In this document: positions 7,619 to 15,742 of the stretch, one piece after another | Layout of the letters: each line of letters starts with the position of its first letter | How positions within the stretch are numbered: position 1 is the first letter of the stretch | Origin: JAJDFU01 sp964640855 | Lineage (GTDB): Bacteria > Bacteroidota > Bacteroidia > Chitinophagales > Saprospiraceae | Length of the DNA stretch: 42,689 nt | Direction of reading: 5' to 3' | NCBI GenBank assembly: GCA_964640855.1 | Contig: CAZXIX010000028.1 | Location: forward strand, 1-42,689 | Program-made: the position numbers and the translations under genes | The notes under the pieces: model-generated | Seen by the model: the letters and a program-made list of their open reading frames with translations, nothing else | The model's database searches: none | What the model was told of the DNA's origin: nothing

Positions 7619-9862
7619 TCATCTGATTTTCAGCCGAAAACCCGCATAGACGTTTCGTCCGAAAATGGGGCCCCATACCAGAGATGAATCAAAGTAGGGC
7701 CCAAAGGGATCTTCCGCTGCCAGGATGGGGCTCGTTTGCCAGAAGTTAAACAAATTTTCCACCCCCAGATACACATCGATGCGCTCGAGCCAGGTCTTCC
7801 GGATCTGTGCGTTCACCGTGACGAAGGCGGGCGAAGCGCTTTCAAGCCGGTAGGGAGCCGGGTTCTGGTCCGTATCCGGAATTCGTTTGCTCCCCTGCCA
7901 GTTGGCGGTGATATCGAAAGACCAGTAATTCCGGGTTTGATATTCCAGGTTCACAAACGCACGATGGCGGGCCACCAGGGGCTTGGGGCGCAGGTCACCG
8001 GAGGCATAAGTTGTCTGCAGGTCGTACCAGCGATAAGCGAGTCGCACATCCAGCCGGTTGATCAGTTCGTAATCCAGTTGCAACTGGATGCTGTTGGCAT
8101 AGGATTGGCCCTCCAGGTTGAAAAATAACGCCTGTTGGGGGCTTTGATCCAGGTCAACGACGATTTGATTTTCGAATTGGGTGCGGTAGAGGTCTATTGT
8201 GAAGACCCCCTCCCGGTAATCCAGCCGGAATTCCTGGGTGAAATTGAAACCGAAATTCCAGGCCACCTCCGCATCCAGGCCATAAGGTTTGGCCGGCTCC
8301 TTTCCCAGAATGATCAGCTGGCGGGAACTGGCCAGCAGGCCCAGGTTTTCCGAAATGATATTGGCCGTCCTTTGTCCTCGGCCGGCTGATAGCCGGAAGG
8401 CCGTTCTCTCAAAAGGCGCATAGCGAAAATGGATCCGGGGTGTGAAGAACCAGCCGAAAAGATTGTGCCGGTCGGCCCTTATACCGGCTACCAGGGTCAC
8501 TTTTTCCAGGTATTTGTAGGTGTACTCCCCCCACAGCCCCGGCACCCACTCCACCCGGTCAAACGGCGTATCATCCAGGCTTTCCCGATAATCATCGTAC
8601 TGGAAACTCGTTCCCAGCCGGTATTGGTGATTGGTATTTCCGATGATGCTCTCAAACAGGAAATTGACGTAAGCAGAGTGCTGATCGGCCTGGTAGTTCC
8701 GGAGCCCGAAAAAAGCATCTTGCCTTTGGGTGGATCCCATAAGCTGCAATCCCAGGCTTGTGCCGGGGTGATCGTAGAACACCTTTCCAATTTTTCCCCA
8801 GCCCTCCAGGCGTTGTATCCGGTCTTGCATACCCCAAACCTGCTCGGTGCCCCGGTGATCTTCCGGTCGAAAATCGAACTGGCCGGCTGTTTTTTCCGAC
8901 CAGCTCCCTTTGAACCCGAATTGGGCCTCCAGGCCGTCTTCATCTTTGTACTTCCAGCGGTTGAGCGCCGTTGTGGTATAGGCCAGCGGCACATCCAGAA
9001 AACCATCCTGGTTTCGGTCGTGTCGGAAATAATGAAATTTTCCGTGTAAGAGGATGCCGGTCGACCAGCGGTCGTTCAGAGTGGACCGCCAATGTACGTT
9101 CCCTTCGCTGCGGGTCATCTCATTGACATAGGCATTGAAAAACCAGTTTTCTCCGGCGTCCGGCTTTTCCAGTTCCACATTGATCTGGCCGGCAATGCTT
9201 TCGAAGCCGTTGGCCACCGAACCCATGCCCTTGCTAAGCTGGATACTTTCGATCCAGGTACCGGGGATAAAGCTCAGGCCGTGGATGGCCGAAAATCCTC
9301 TGATGTCGGGCACGCTCTCCCGTGTGATCTGCGTGTAAGGCCCTGCCAGCCCCAACAGCTGAATCTGCCGGGTTCCCGTCACAGCATCGGTAAAAGACAC
9401 ATCGATCGACGGATTGGTCTCGAAGCTTTCAGACAAATTGCAACAGGCTGCTTTCAGGAGTTCTTTTTTGCCCATGGTTTCGACCTTATTGACTTCCAGC
9501 AGGGAGATCGAGGTCGATTTTTGCCGGTGTTTCACCTCTACGGCCTCCAACATGAGTCCCGGGTTCAGCAGGATGTCGATATGATTACTCCCGTCCCAGA
9601 GCAGGGTGTCGGAAGCGTAGCCCACATAACTGACGACGATCGACCGGGCCTTTTCTTCGATCTCCAGGGAGAACCTGCCATCCGGTCCGGTAACCGTACC
9701 TTTTTCGCCGGGCACCCAGAATACATTGGCTCCAATTACCGGAAGGGAGTCGCCGGCTTCGGTGCGTTCCCAGACTTCTCCCTCCACGAAAGACTGGCCA
9801 TAGATCGGGCGGGTGAGAAGGCACAAGCTTCCCACCCAGAGAAATAAAAAGATCTTTCGCAT
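7619..9862 (-). CDS. TonB-dependent outer-membrane receptor, probable metal (copper) receptor
   Basis: A 747-residue protein with a signal peptide ending near IYGQ, a carboxypeptidase-regulatory-like beta-sandwich (about 24-105), a plug domain (about 120-235) and a 22-strand-type barrel ending in an aromatic-rich terminus. The plug contains adjacent cysteines C140-C141 in LLKAACCNLSESFETN, followed by the RQIQLLGL and GPYTQI signatures of a Bacteroidota receptor group usually found beside heavy-metal-associated proteins. It starts 3 bp after the HMA gene's stop, so the two are almost certainly co-transcribed and may be translationally coupled. Uptake of a metal or metallophore is inferred from this context and the CC pair. 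The metal is not shown by sequence; copper is the usual guess. Confidence 0.88.
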   Translation of the reverse strand: MRKIFLFLWVGSLCLLTRPIYGQSFVEGEVWERTEAGDSLPVIGANVFWVPGEKGTVTGPDGRFSLEIEEKARSIVVSYVGYASDTLLWDGSNHIDILLNPGLMLEAVEVKHRQKSTSISLLEVNKVETMGKKELLKAACCNLSESFETNPSIDVSFTDAVTGTRQIQLLGLAGPYTQITRESVPDIRGFSAIHGLSFIPGTWIESIQLSKGMGSVANGFESIAGQINVELEKPDAGENWFFNAYVNEMTRSEGNVHWRSTLNDRWSTGILLHGKFHYFRHDRNQDGFLDVPLAYTTTALNRWKYKDEDGLEAQFGFKGSWSEKTAGQFDFRPEDHRGTEQVWGMQDRIQRLEGWGKIGKVFYDHPGTSLGLQLMGSTQRQDAFFGLRNYQADQHSAYVNFLFESIIGNTNHQYRLGTSFQYDDYRESLDDTPFDRVEWVPGLWGEYTYKYLEKVTLVAGIRADRHNLFGWFFTPRIHFRYAPFERTAFRLSAGRGQRTANIISENLGLLASSRQLIILGKEPAKPYGLDAEVAWNFGFNFTQEFRLDYREGVFTIDLYRTQFENQIVVDLDQSPQQALFFNLEGQSYANSIQLQLDYELINRLDVRLAYRWYDLQTTYASGDLRPKPLVARHRAFVNLEYQTRNYWSFDITANWQGSKRIPDTDQNPAPYRLESASPAFVTVNAQIRKTWLERIDVYLGVENLFNFWQTSPILAAEDPFGPYFDSSLVWGPIFGRNVYAGFRLKIR

Positions 9863-9865
9863 GGC

Positions 9866-10234
9866 CTAGTGTTTTTGGAGGCCATCCCGATAGGCACAGC
9901 AATCCGGAAGTTTTTCATAAGCCTCATCCGGAGCTTTGAACAAGGGAGTATCGTGACCGGCGCGGGCAACACCGGCTTGAATGGAGTCGAGGCTGACCTT
10001 GTCGGATCTGTAGATCACCTTTAATATGCCGCTTTCCTTGTCCCATTCGGCCAATTTGACCCCGCGGATCAGGGCAGCGTTTTCAATGCGTTCCTTGCAC
10101 ATGACGCAAAGGCCGGAAACAGGACATTCCGAAGTGACGATTTCTTTCTTATTGGCTTTCTGTTGTGCAAAAGCCGACGATGAAAATCCAATGGTCAAAA
10201 CAGCAATGAAGATCGTGGATAGGATATTTTTCAT
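9866..10234 (-). CDS. Exported heavy-metal-associated (HMA-like) protein
   Basis: From the Met at 10234 this is a 122-residue protein with a clean signal peptide (KNILSTIFIAVLTIGFSSSAFAQ). That start is preferred over an in-frame Met 13 codons earlier, which would bury the signal. The mature part is a ferredoxin-like HMA fold with LCVMCKERIENAA, where C43 and C46 form the CxxC metal site. A conserved tail YEKLPDCCAYRDG adds a second cysteine pair (C112-C113). The likely role is to bind a soft metal in the periplasm, passing it to or from the TonB receptor encoded 3 bp downstream. The HYC_CC_PP gene is 63 bp upstream. Confidence 0.85.
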   Translation of the reverse strand: MKNILSTIFIAVLTIGFSSSAFAQQKANKKEIVTSECPVSGLCVMCKERIENAALIRGVKLAEWDKESGILKVIYRSDKVSLDSIQAGVARAGHDTPLFKAPDEAYEKLPDCCAYRDGLQKH

Positions 10235-10297
10235 GTTGATTCGGTTGATTTTTGAATTAAACAGGAGCATCATCCCCTTGGGGATAAGTCTGTTGGA

Positions 10298-10690
10298 TCA
10301 ACCGTAATAGGTGAGGCTGTGATGCAGTAATCGGATCTCTCGCCCTTGCCGCCGGGGCGGTGGATCCGGACCGCATGGGTAAGGTTCCTGAGCGCCCGGG
10401 GCCAGGATGGGGGCCATGTGCCATCCGAATATCCGGGATGGTAGGGCGGGCGCCACGGGGAAAGCCATAGGACCCGGCACCTGGTGGTTTTCATCCAGGT
10501 CCAGGGAGATTTTTTTATCGTCGCAGCAACCTTCCGGCATTTTCATCCAGTTGCAGCAACAATCGCCGGGGTCGGCCGCATTCAGGCTGATCTCTTCCAG
10601 CTCCCCCATGCAATAATGCAGGGATACTTCCATGCCCAGGGTGAGCACGAAGTAGATCAGAGTCAGCGAAAGGATGAATGCGTTTCTCAT
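10298..10690 (-). CDS. HYC_CC_PP family protein
   Basis: A 130-residue exported or membrane-tethered protein with a hydrophobic N-terminus (about 4-22) followed immediately by the family's name motifs: HYC (25-27), a cysteine cluster DCCCNW (C44-C46), a CC pair (55-56) and a terminal proline-rich PPP segment before RLLHHSLTYYG. This small family occurs in Bacteroidota next to HMA proteins and TonB receptors, as here. The nine cysteines and several histidines suggest soft-metal binding at the membrane. Function has not been established to my knowledge. It is the first gene of the three-gene metal cluster reading toward lower coordinates. Confidence 0.8.
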   Translation of the reverse strand: MRNAFILSLTLIYFVLTLGMEVSLHYCMGELEEISLNAADPGDCCCNWMKMPEGCCDDKKISLDLDENHQVPGPMAFPVAPALPSRIFGWHMAPILAPGAQEPYPCGPDPPPRRQGREIRLLHHSLTYYG

Positions 10691-10757
10691 ATACGAAACG
10701 GAATCGGAGGGGAGGAGCCCAGGTACTGGGCCCTCCTCCGATAGATCATTTTTTCAA

Positions 10758-11096
10758 TTAACGAATGAAGTTACGGAACCGTTCATTCTCCTCCCGGAAG
10801 GAATGGAAGAACTCGGTCATGGCACGCTCGAGCCGGTCATCTTCTTCCGGGTCCTGCCGGCCGAACTGCCGATCCAGCAGGGTAAGTTGATAGCGGAAAT
10901 TGTCAATCTGTTCCAGATCTTTGACCAGGGTCTCCCGAAAAGCATTCAGGGTAGACAAATACGAAAGGGAAGCGCCTGCCGGGAGGGCTTCCAGCAAATC
11001 GTGTTGAAGGTGAAAGATCTGTTGTTGGCATTCGGACAGACCTTCCATCCATTCTTGCCTGGTTTTTGGTTGCTTGGTTAGGGCTTGTGCACTCAT
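10758..11096 (-). CDS. Small helical protein of unknown function
   Basis: A 112-residue protein with no signal peptide or membrane segment. It is predicted mostly alpha-helical, with heptad-like leucine spacing (about 18-60 and 85-110), and is rich in Gln, Glu and Arg. The last third carries aromatic-charged repeats such as FFHSFREENERF. I recognise no family. It lies 67 bp upstream of the HYC_CC_PP gene on the same strand, and is separated from the EF-G-like gene further upstream by a hairpin at 11129-11154. It could belong to either transcript or stand alone. The long clean reading frame and Bacteroidota-like codon use support a real gene. Confidence 0.6.
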   Translation of the reverse strand: MSAQALTKQPKTRQEWMEGLSECQQQIFHLQHDLLEALPAGASLSYLSTLNAFRETLVKDLEQIDNFRYQLTLLDRQFGRQDPEEDDRLERAMTEFFHSFREENERFRNFIR

Positions 11097-11128
11097 GCGA
11101 TTTGAATTTTGGAAATATTAAAGTCAGA

Positions 11129-11154
11129 GGGCCAGTCTGCACTCAGACCGGCCC
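11129..11154 (-). terminator. Hairpin after the EF-G-like gene, probable terminator
   Basis: An 11-bp stem (11129-11139 with 11144-11154, one G-U wobble on the minus strand) closes a four-base loop, a few bases past the EF-G-like stop codon at 11161. The following minus-strand sequence is T-rich but interrupted, so termination may be partial. Confidence 0.6.
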
Positions 11155-11160
11155 CCGGAT

Positions 11161-13290
11161 TTACGCTTCTGCCAATTCAGCTTGGTAGGACTCGATAAGC
11201 CGAGTCTGTAAATCATGTGGAACCGGACTGTATGAGTCAAAGGTACGATTGAATTTGGCTCTACCTTGTGAAATTGATCTTAAAGTTGAGGAATAGCGAT
11301 ACATTTCGGCTAAGGGTACCATGGCCATTATTTTCTGGTAATGGCCGTCGGAATCCATGCCGGATATGATCGCCCGCCGGGTTTGAAGATCGCTCATGAT
11401 ATCGCCCATTACGTCGTCCGAGCAAAGGATATTGACCTGGTAAATGGGTTCGAGCAGTTGGGGAGCCGCTTCCCGGAAAGCTTCCTTGAAGGCCGCTCCG
11501 GCGGCCAGCATAAATGCCATATCGTTGGAGTCCACACTGTGCATCTTTCCATCGTAAATACAGACCCGGATATCCTGGCAATTGGATCCGGTCAGCGGAC
11601 CCTCATCCATTTTTTGGAGAATTCCCTTTTTGATCGCGTTGGAATACTTGGCGTCGATAGACCCACCCACGATGCACCAGTAGAAGGCCAGCTTGCCCCC
11701 CCAGGGGAGGTCTTCCAATTCTCTCTTCCGCACCGTCAGGCCCTCCGGGTCCGGCATGTCCTCGTAATAAGGTTCAATTCGAAGGTGAACTTCGGCAAAC
11801 TGGCCGGCGCCACCGGTCTGTTTTTTGTGGCGGTACATTTTGTCGGCCTGCCGGGTGATGGTCTCACGATAGGGTATGCGGGGAGCCGTAAACTCCATTT
11901 GGATGCCGCCGCTCAATTTTTCGACCCGGTGCTTGATCAGTTCGAGGTGCAACTCTCCCTGGCCATGCAGAAGGGTTTGCTTCAGGCTTTGGGATTGCTC
12001 TATTTGCAGCGTGAGGTCCTCTTCTTCAATGAGGTGAAGGGCTTTCATCAACTTTTCCATCTCCGCTTTTCCCGGGGGTAGGATCGCTTCACGGATCCGG
12101 GGTTCCGGGAAATGGATGGGTTCGATTTGGCGGTTTTGCCCTTTGGAATTGAGGGTATTGTTGGTGTGGGAGTCCTTGAGTTTGACGGTGACCCCGATGT
12201 CGCCGGCGTTGAGCTGATCAATGGTCGTCCGGTTATGACCGTTGGCGATGAACAACTGGCCGAAGCGTTCGCTTTGCCGGTTGGCCGCGTTCTCCAGTTC
12301 GTCACCCGGCTTGAGCACCCCGCTGTACACCTTGAAGTAAGACAGGTTTCCGACCTGCGGCTCGGAAAGCGTCTTGAAGATGAAAACGGTGGTGTCGTCG
12401 TCCATCCGGCAGGTCAGCGTATTGCCGTCTGTGAGTTTTACGGGCGGCCGGTCGGCCGGCGAAGGGCAGATGTCGTTGATGAAGCCCATGATCCGCCCAC
12501 TCCCGGCATTCATGCCGGCGCTGCAGCAAAAAACCGGGTAAATGTCCTGTTGGGCGATACTCATGCACAACCCTTGGGCCAGTTCTTCTTCAGAGAGGGT
12601 CCCCTTTTCAAAATAGATCTCCATCAGGCCTTCCTCCTCCTCGGCTGCAGCTTCTACCAAGACATTATGCATGGCCTTCGCCCTTTCCATGGCATCCTCG
12701 GGGATCTCCTCTTTCTCGGGCTTTCCCCCTTCGTCCGAAAATACATACATCACCATGCGGAGAGCATCCACGATCGCCATGGATCCGGTAGGATGGTCAT
12801 AAGGGAACTGAATGGGAATGACTTTCGGCCCAAAGCGGTCGATCGCTTGTTGGAGGGTCTGCTCAAAGTCGGCTTTTTCGTGGTCGAGATGGTTGATGGC
12901 GAAAAGCGTGGGGGTCTCAAATCGCTGTATGTAGTCCCAGATCAGTTCGGTGCCGACTTCTACCCCGTTCTTGGCGTTCAATACCATCACACCCTGGGCG
13001 GCCACCCGGAGGGAGGAGATCACTTCGCCAACGAAATCGTCGGAACCGGGGGTGTCCAGGATGTTAATCTTCGAATCCTTCCAGTTGGCATGCAGCAAAG
13101 TAGCGTAGATCGAGCCCTTGCGTTCCTTCTCCAGCTCGGTGTAATCGGAAGCCGTGCTGCCGTCCTCTACCGTACCTATGCGCTTGATCTCACCGGATTC
13201 AAAAAGCATGCATTCGGCCAAGGTGGTTTTACCGGCGCCGGAATGCCCCAGTAAGGCTACATTCCTAATGTCTTTTGTTTCAAATTTCAT
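11161..13290 (-). CDS. EF-G-like translational GTPase (EF-G paralogue)
   Basis: A 709-residue protein of full EF-G length and domain order: GTPase domain (1 to about 280), a beta-barrel domain II, and domains III-V ending in the EF-G C-terminal fold. The P-loop is GHSGAGKT (15-22). The G3 region reads DTPGSDDF (79-86) where canonical EF-G has DTPGHVDF, so the GTPase-activating His is Ser. The G4 motif is NHLD (133-136) instead of NKxD. Similar substitutions mark the EF-G-like paralogue group (FusA2-type), which is distinct from the elongation factor encoded in ribosomal-protein operons. It is cytosolic and ribosome-associated by family; its exact role is unclear. The gene starts its own transcript, 263 bp from a divergent aminotransferase gene. 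Confidence 0.87.
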   Translation of the reverse strand: MKFETKDIRNVALLGHSGAGKTTLAECMLFESGEIKRIGTVEDGSTASDYTELEKERKGSIYATLLHANWKDSKINILDTPGSDDFVGEVISSLRVAAQGVMVLNAKNGVEVGTELIWDYIQRFETPTLFAINHLDHEKADFEQTLQQAIDRFGPKVIPIQFPYDHPTGSMAIVDALRMVMYVFSDEGGKPEKEEIPEDAMERAKAMHNVLVEAAAEEEEGLMEIYFEKGTLSEEELAQGLCMSIAQQDIYPVFCCSAGMNAGSGRIMGFINDICPSPADRPPVKLTDGNTLTCRMDDDTTVFIFKTLSEPQVGNLSYFKVYSGVLKPGDELENAANRQSERFGQLFIANGHNRTTIDQLNAGDIGVTVKLKDSHTNNTLNSKGQNRQIEPIHFPEPRIREAILPPGKAEMEKLMKALHLIEEEDLTLQIEQSQSLKQTLLHGQGELHLELIKHRVEKLSGGIQMEFTAPRIPYRETITRQADKMYRHKKQTGGAGQFAEVHLRIEPYYEDMPDPEGLTVRKRELEDLPWGGKLAFYWCIVGGSIDAKYSNAIKKGILQKMDEGPLTGSNCQDIRVCIYDGKMHSVDSNDMAFMLAAGAAFKEAFREAAPQLLEPIYQVNILCSDDVMGDIMSDLQTRRAIISGMDSDGHYQKIMAMVPLAEMYRYSSTLRSISQGRAKFNRTFDSYSPVPHDLQTRLIESYQAELAEA

Positions 13291-13553
13291 GTGGACCTCT
13301 CATTATGATGAAGAAATAGCAAGCTTCCCGGAATCAGGAATATTGTTTCGTAAAAAATCCGGGTTTAAGAATGAAAATAGGTTTTTTGAGGGATTAGGCA
13401 AAGGAATTAAAGTTCAATAGCAGGGGCCAGTCGGGGGAAATATGCCTTTTGCCGGAAAAGGCCATGACCGCCTCTTTTTGAGTCCCCATCCTGCCGAATA
13501 AACGCTTTATACTTACCTCCGCAAATGACATTTTTCACTCAAAGGAAAAGGGT

Positions 13554-14387
13554 ATGTCAACATTCGGGTTTGGTTATTTCAATGGCGAGTGGATCGATCC
13601 CGCCCGGCCGCAGTTGCTTCTCTCCGACATCGGCCTTTTGCGCGGGTACGGCATATTTGAGTTCTTCCACGTGCTGGGCGGAAAGCCGGTGTTTGGGGCG
13701 GACCATCTGGATCGCTTCTTCCGTTCGGCCCGGAAAATGCACCTGGAGGTACCGCTGCATCGAGAAGAATTGATCCGGGTCCTGGTGGAACTGCTGGATA
13801 AGAACGGGGAAACGGATGCCAGTCTGCGGCTCGTTTTGACCGGTGGCTATTCGGACAACGCTTATCTGCCGGCAGCACCTAATCTCATCATCCTGCAACA
13901 GGAATACAAAGAACTGCCCGCCGAAACCTATGCCCGGGGAGTCGGCTTGATGACCACTGCCTTCAAGCGTGAATTACCTGAGATTAAAACGACCAATTAC
14001 ATGAACGGCATCCGGCTGCTTCCGGAACTCAAACGGTTTCAAGCTTTCGAACCTCTCTATCACGATCACGGTTATGTACGGGAATCCGTACGATCCAATA
14101 TTTTCCTCATTGATCGCAAAGGAGCTTTGGTTACCCCCGACAAGCATATTTTGCCGGGTATTACGCGCCAAAAAGTGTTGGAAATAGCGCGGGCAACATG
14201 GCCAGTGGAGGTGCGACCCGTTCGCCTGAACGAATTGGATGATGCCCGAGAGGTTTTTATAACCGGTACGTTCAAACAGCTTCTCCCCATTGTCCATATC
14301 AACCGCAAAAAAATTGGAACGGGCCAACCGGGCCCCGTAAGCCAGGAATTGCGAGACCATTTTTTGAAAGAACGAAACGGCGGTTGA
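13554..14387 (+). CDS. Class IV PLP-dependent aminotransferase
   Basis: A 277-residue enzyme of the fold shared by branched-chain aminotransferase, D-amino-acid aminotransferase and aminodeoxychorismate lyase. The early signature LRGYGIFEFF (29-38) matches the (R)GxGxFE motif of this group. The PLP-binding lysine is K145 in LPEIKTTNYM, and the cofactor-phosphate region is VRESVRSNIF (E178). Length and the short N-terminus fit the D-amino-acid or lyase branch better than the longer branched-chain enzymes, but I cannot separate these by eye. It starts at an ATG preceded by an A/G-rich stretch. The HD-effector gene follows after 91 bp on the same strand and seems to have its own -7 box, so co-transcription is uncertain. 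Confidence 0.82.
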   Translation: MSTFGFGYFNGEWIDPARPQLLLSDIGLLRGYGIFEFFHVLGGKPVFGADHLDRFFRSARKMHLEVPLHREELIRVLVELLDKNGETDASLRLVLTGGYSDNAYLPAAPNLIILQQEYKELPAETYARGVGLMTTAFKRELPEIKTTNYMNGIRLLPELKRFQAFEPLYHDHGYVRESVRSNIFLIDRKGALVTPDKHILPGITRQKVLEIARATWPVEVRPVRLNELDDAREVFITGTFKQLLPIVHINRKKIGTGQPGPVSQELRDHFLKERNGG

Positions 14388-14453
14388 AATGCCTGCTTCC
14401 CGAGAACGGTTGCCCGAAGGCATGCAAGCAGCTGCCAGATAATACTTATATTA

Positions 14454-14461
14454 TAACTTTG
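14454..14461 (+). promoter_or_regulatory. Candidate -7 box for the HD-effector gene
   Basis: TAACTTTG matches the Bacteroidota -7 consensus TAnnTTTG exactly and lies 18 bp before the GTG start at 14479. I find no TTG/TTTG -33 element at the usual distance, so this is tentative. Confidence 0.35.
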
Positions 14462-14478
14462 TAGACAACTGAAGGAAC

Positions 14479-15705
14479 GTGACTCCATCCCTTTCTGAGA
14501 CAAGTCTGATCACCGAAGCGGAAGCCTATGTAGTACGCCTCCTGTCTGAAAACCTGACCATTCACCACAAGTATCATCATCTCAACCACACGCTGGATGT
14601 CCGGGGGGCCGTCCGTACGCTGGCTGCACTCGCCCAACTGCCGCCTGAGGACCTGGAGATGCTCGAACTTGCCGCGCTGTTTCACGATACCGGCTTTATC
14701 GATACTTATGTGGGCCACGAAGAAAAAAGCGCCCAGATTGCCGAGTCTTTCCTGGCAGAGCGGAAATATCCCCCGGAGAATATTGAGAAGATCAAAAAAG
14801 CCATTTTGGAAACCCAGCCGAACCGAAAACCGGAGACCCGGTTGGGGGCCTATCTCTGCGATGCCGACCTGCACCACTTGTCCCGGCCCGAATACACAGA
14901 GATCGCCTGGGGACTTCGATACGAATGGGAGTATTTTCTGGATCGGAAGCTGAGCAAGCAGGAATGGCGGGAAGAAAATGTGGCTTTCATAAAAGCGCAT
15001 CAATTCTATACGGAAGAGGCTCGGGCCCTGTTCGAGGAAGGTAAGGCCAAAAACTTGCAGGATCTCATCGAAACCCTGACCAAGAAGCGGTCCAAGAAGA
15101 AAAAAAAGAAAGAGAAAAAAGGGGGCGTCCAGGGGAGCCGTACCGCCCAGATGATGTTCAAAACCGCCTCCCGCAACCACATTGACCTGTCCACCCTGGC
15201 CGACAACAAGGCCAATATTCTCCTCAGTGTCAACGCCCTCCTCATAACGGTGGTTATCCCCCTGAGTATAAGACAGCTGACCATCAACGAATTCTATCTG
15301 CTCCCTCCCCTGGCCATACTGGTAGTCACCTCCCTTGTTTCCATGATCTTCGCTACCCAGGCTACCCGACCCATACGCATGATGGGTTCCACTTCGGCCG
15401 AGCAAATAAAGAACCGGAAATCCAACCTGTTCTTTTTCGGCAATTTCTACAAGATGGACTACCCGGAATTCGACCAGGGAATGGATTTTGTGATCAACAG
15501 CGAGCCTGCGCTGGAGGATTCCATGAAACGCGACCTTTTCTTCCTGGGAAAATCCCTGGGCTCCAAGTACAACCAATTGCGCTTGTGCTACACGGTGTTT
15601 TTGATTGGGATCATTCTGACAGTGGTCGCCTTCTTTGTCAGTTACGTGCTGCTGGTAGACGCGGAACCCTGGTCTTTTTTGCAGCGATTGCCGTTTCGGG
15701 AATAA
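14479..15705 (+). CDS. HD-domain phosphohydrolase fused to Pycsar-type membrane effector (DUF5706-like)
   Basis: A 408-residue two-part protein starting at GTG. Residues 1-190 are an HD metal-phosphohydrolase fold with HHLNH (33-37), the H69-D70 pair in ALFHDTGF, and the late Asp in CDADLHHL (D128-D130). A lysine-rich linker (202-214) leads to the second half, which begins ADNKANILLSVNA (241-253), the hallmark start of Pycsar effector (PycTM, formerly DUF5706) domains. Hydrophobic helices lie at about 247-264, 273-292 and 371-393. In Pycsar defence a cyclase makes cCMP or cUMP and such effectors damage the membrane. HD-fused relatives are known but their role is unclear. No cyclase lies in the window. 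Family calls are confident; any defence role is inference. Confidence 0.87.
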   Translation: MTPSLSETSLITEAEAYVVRLLSENLTIHHKYHHLNHTLDVRGAVRTLAALAQLPPEDLEMLELAALFHDTGFIDTYVGHEEKSAQIAESFLAERKYPPENIEKIKKAILETQPNRKPETRLGAYLCDADLHHLSRPEYTEIAWGLRYEWEYFLDRKLSKQEWREENVAFIKAHQFYTEEARALFEEGKAKNLQDLIETLTKKRSKKKKKKEKKGGVQGSRTAQMMFKTASRNHIDLSTLADNKANILLSVNALLITVVIPLSIRQLTINEFYLLPPLAILVVTSLVSMIFATQATRPIRMMGSTSAEQIKNRKSNLFFFGNFYKMDYPEFDQGMDFVINSEPALEDSMKRDLFFLGKSLGSKYNQLRLCYTVFLIGIILTVVAFFVSYVLLVDAEPWSFLQRLPFRE

Positions 15706-15742
15706 GAGGGCGCCCAATTTTGAGAGAGCAGATCGGGGGTGC

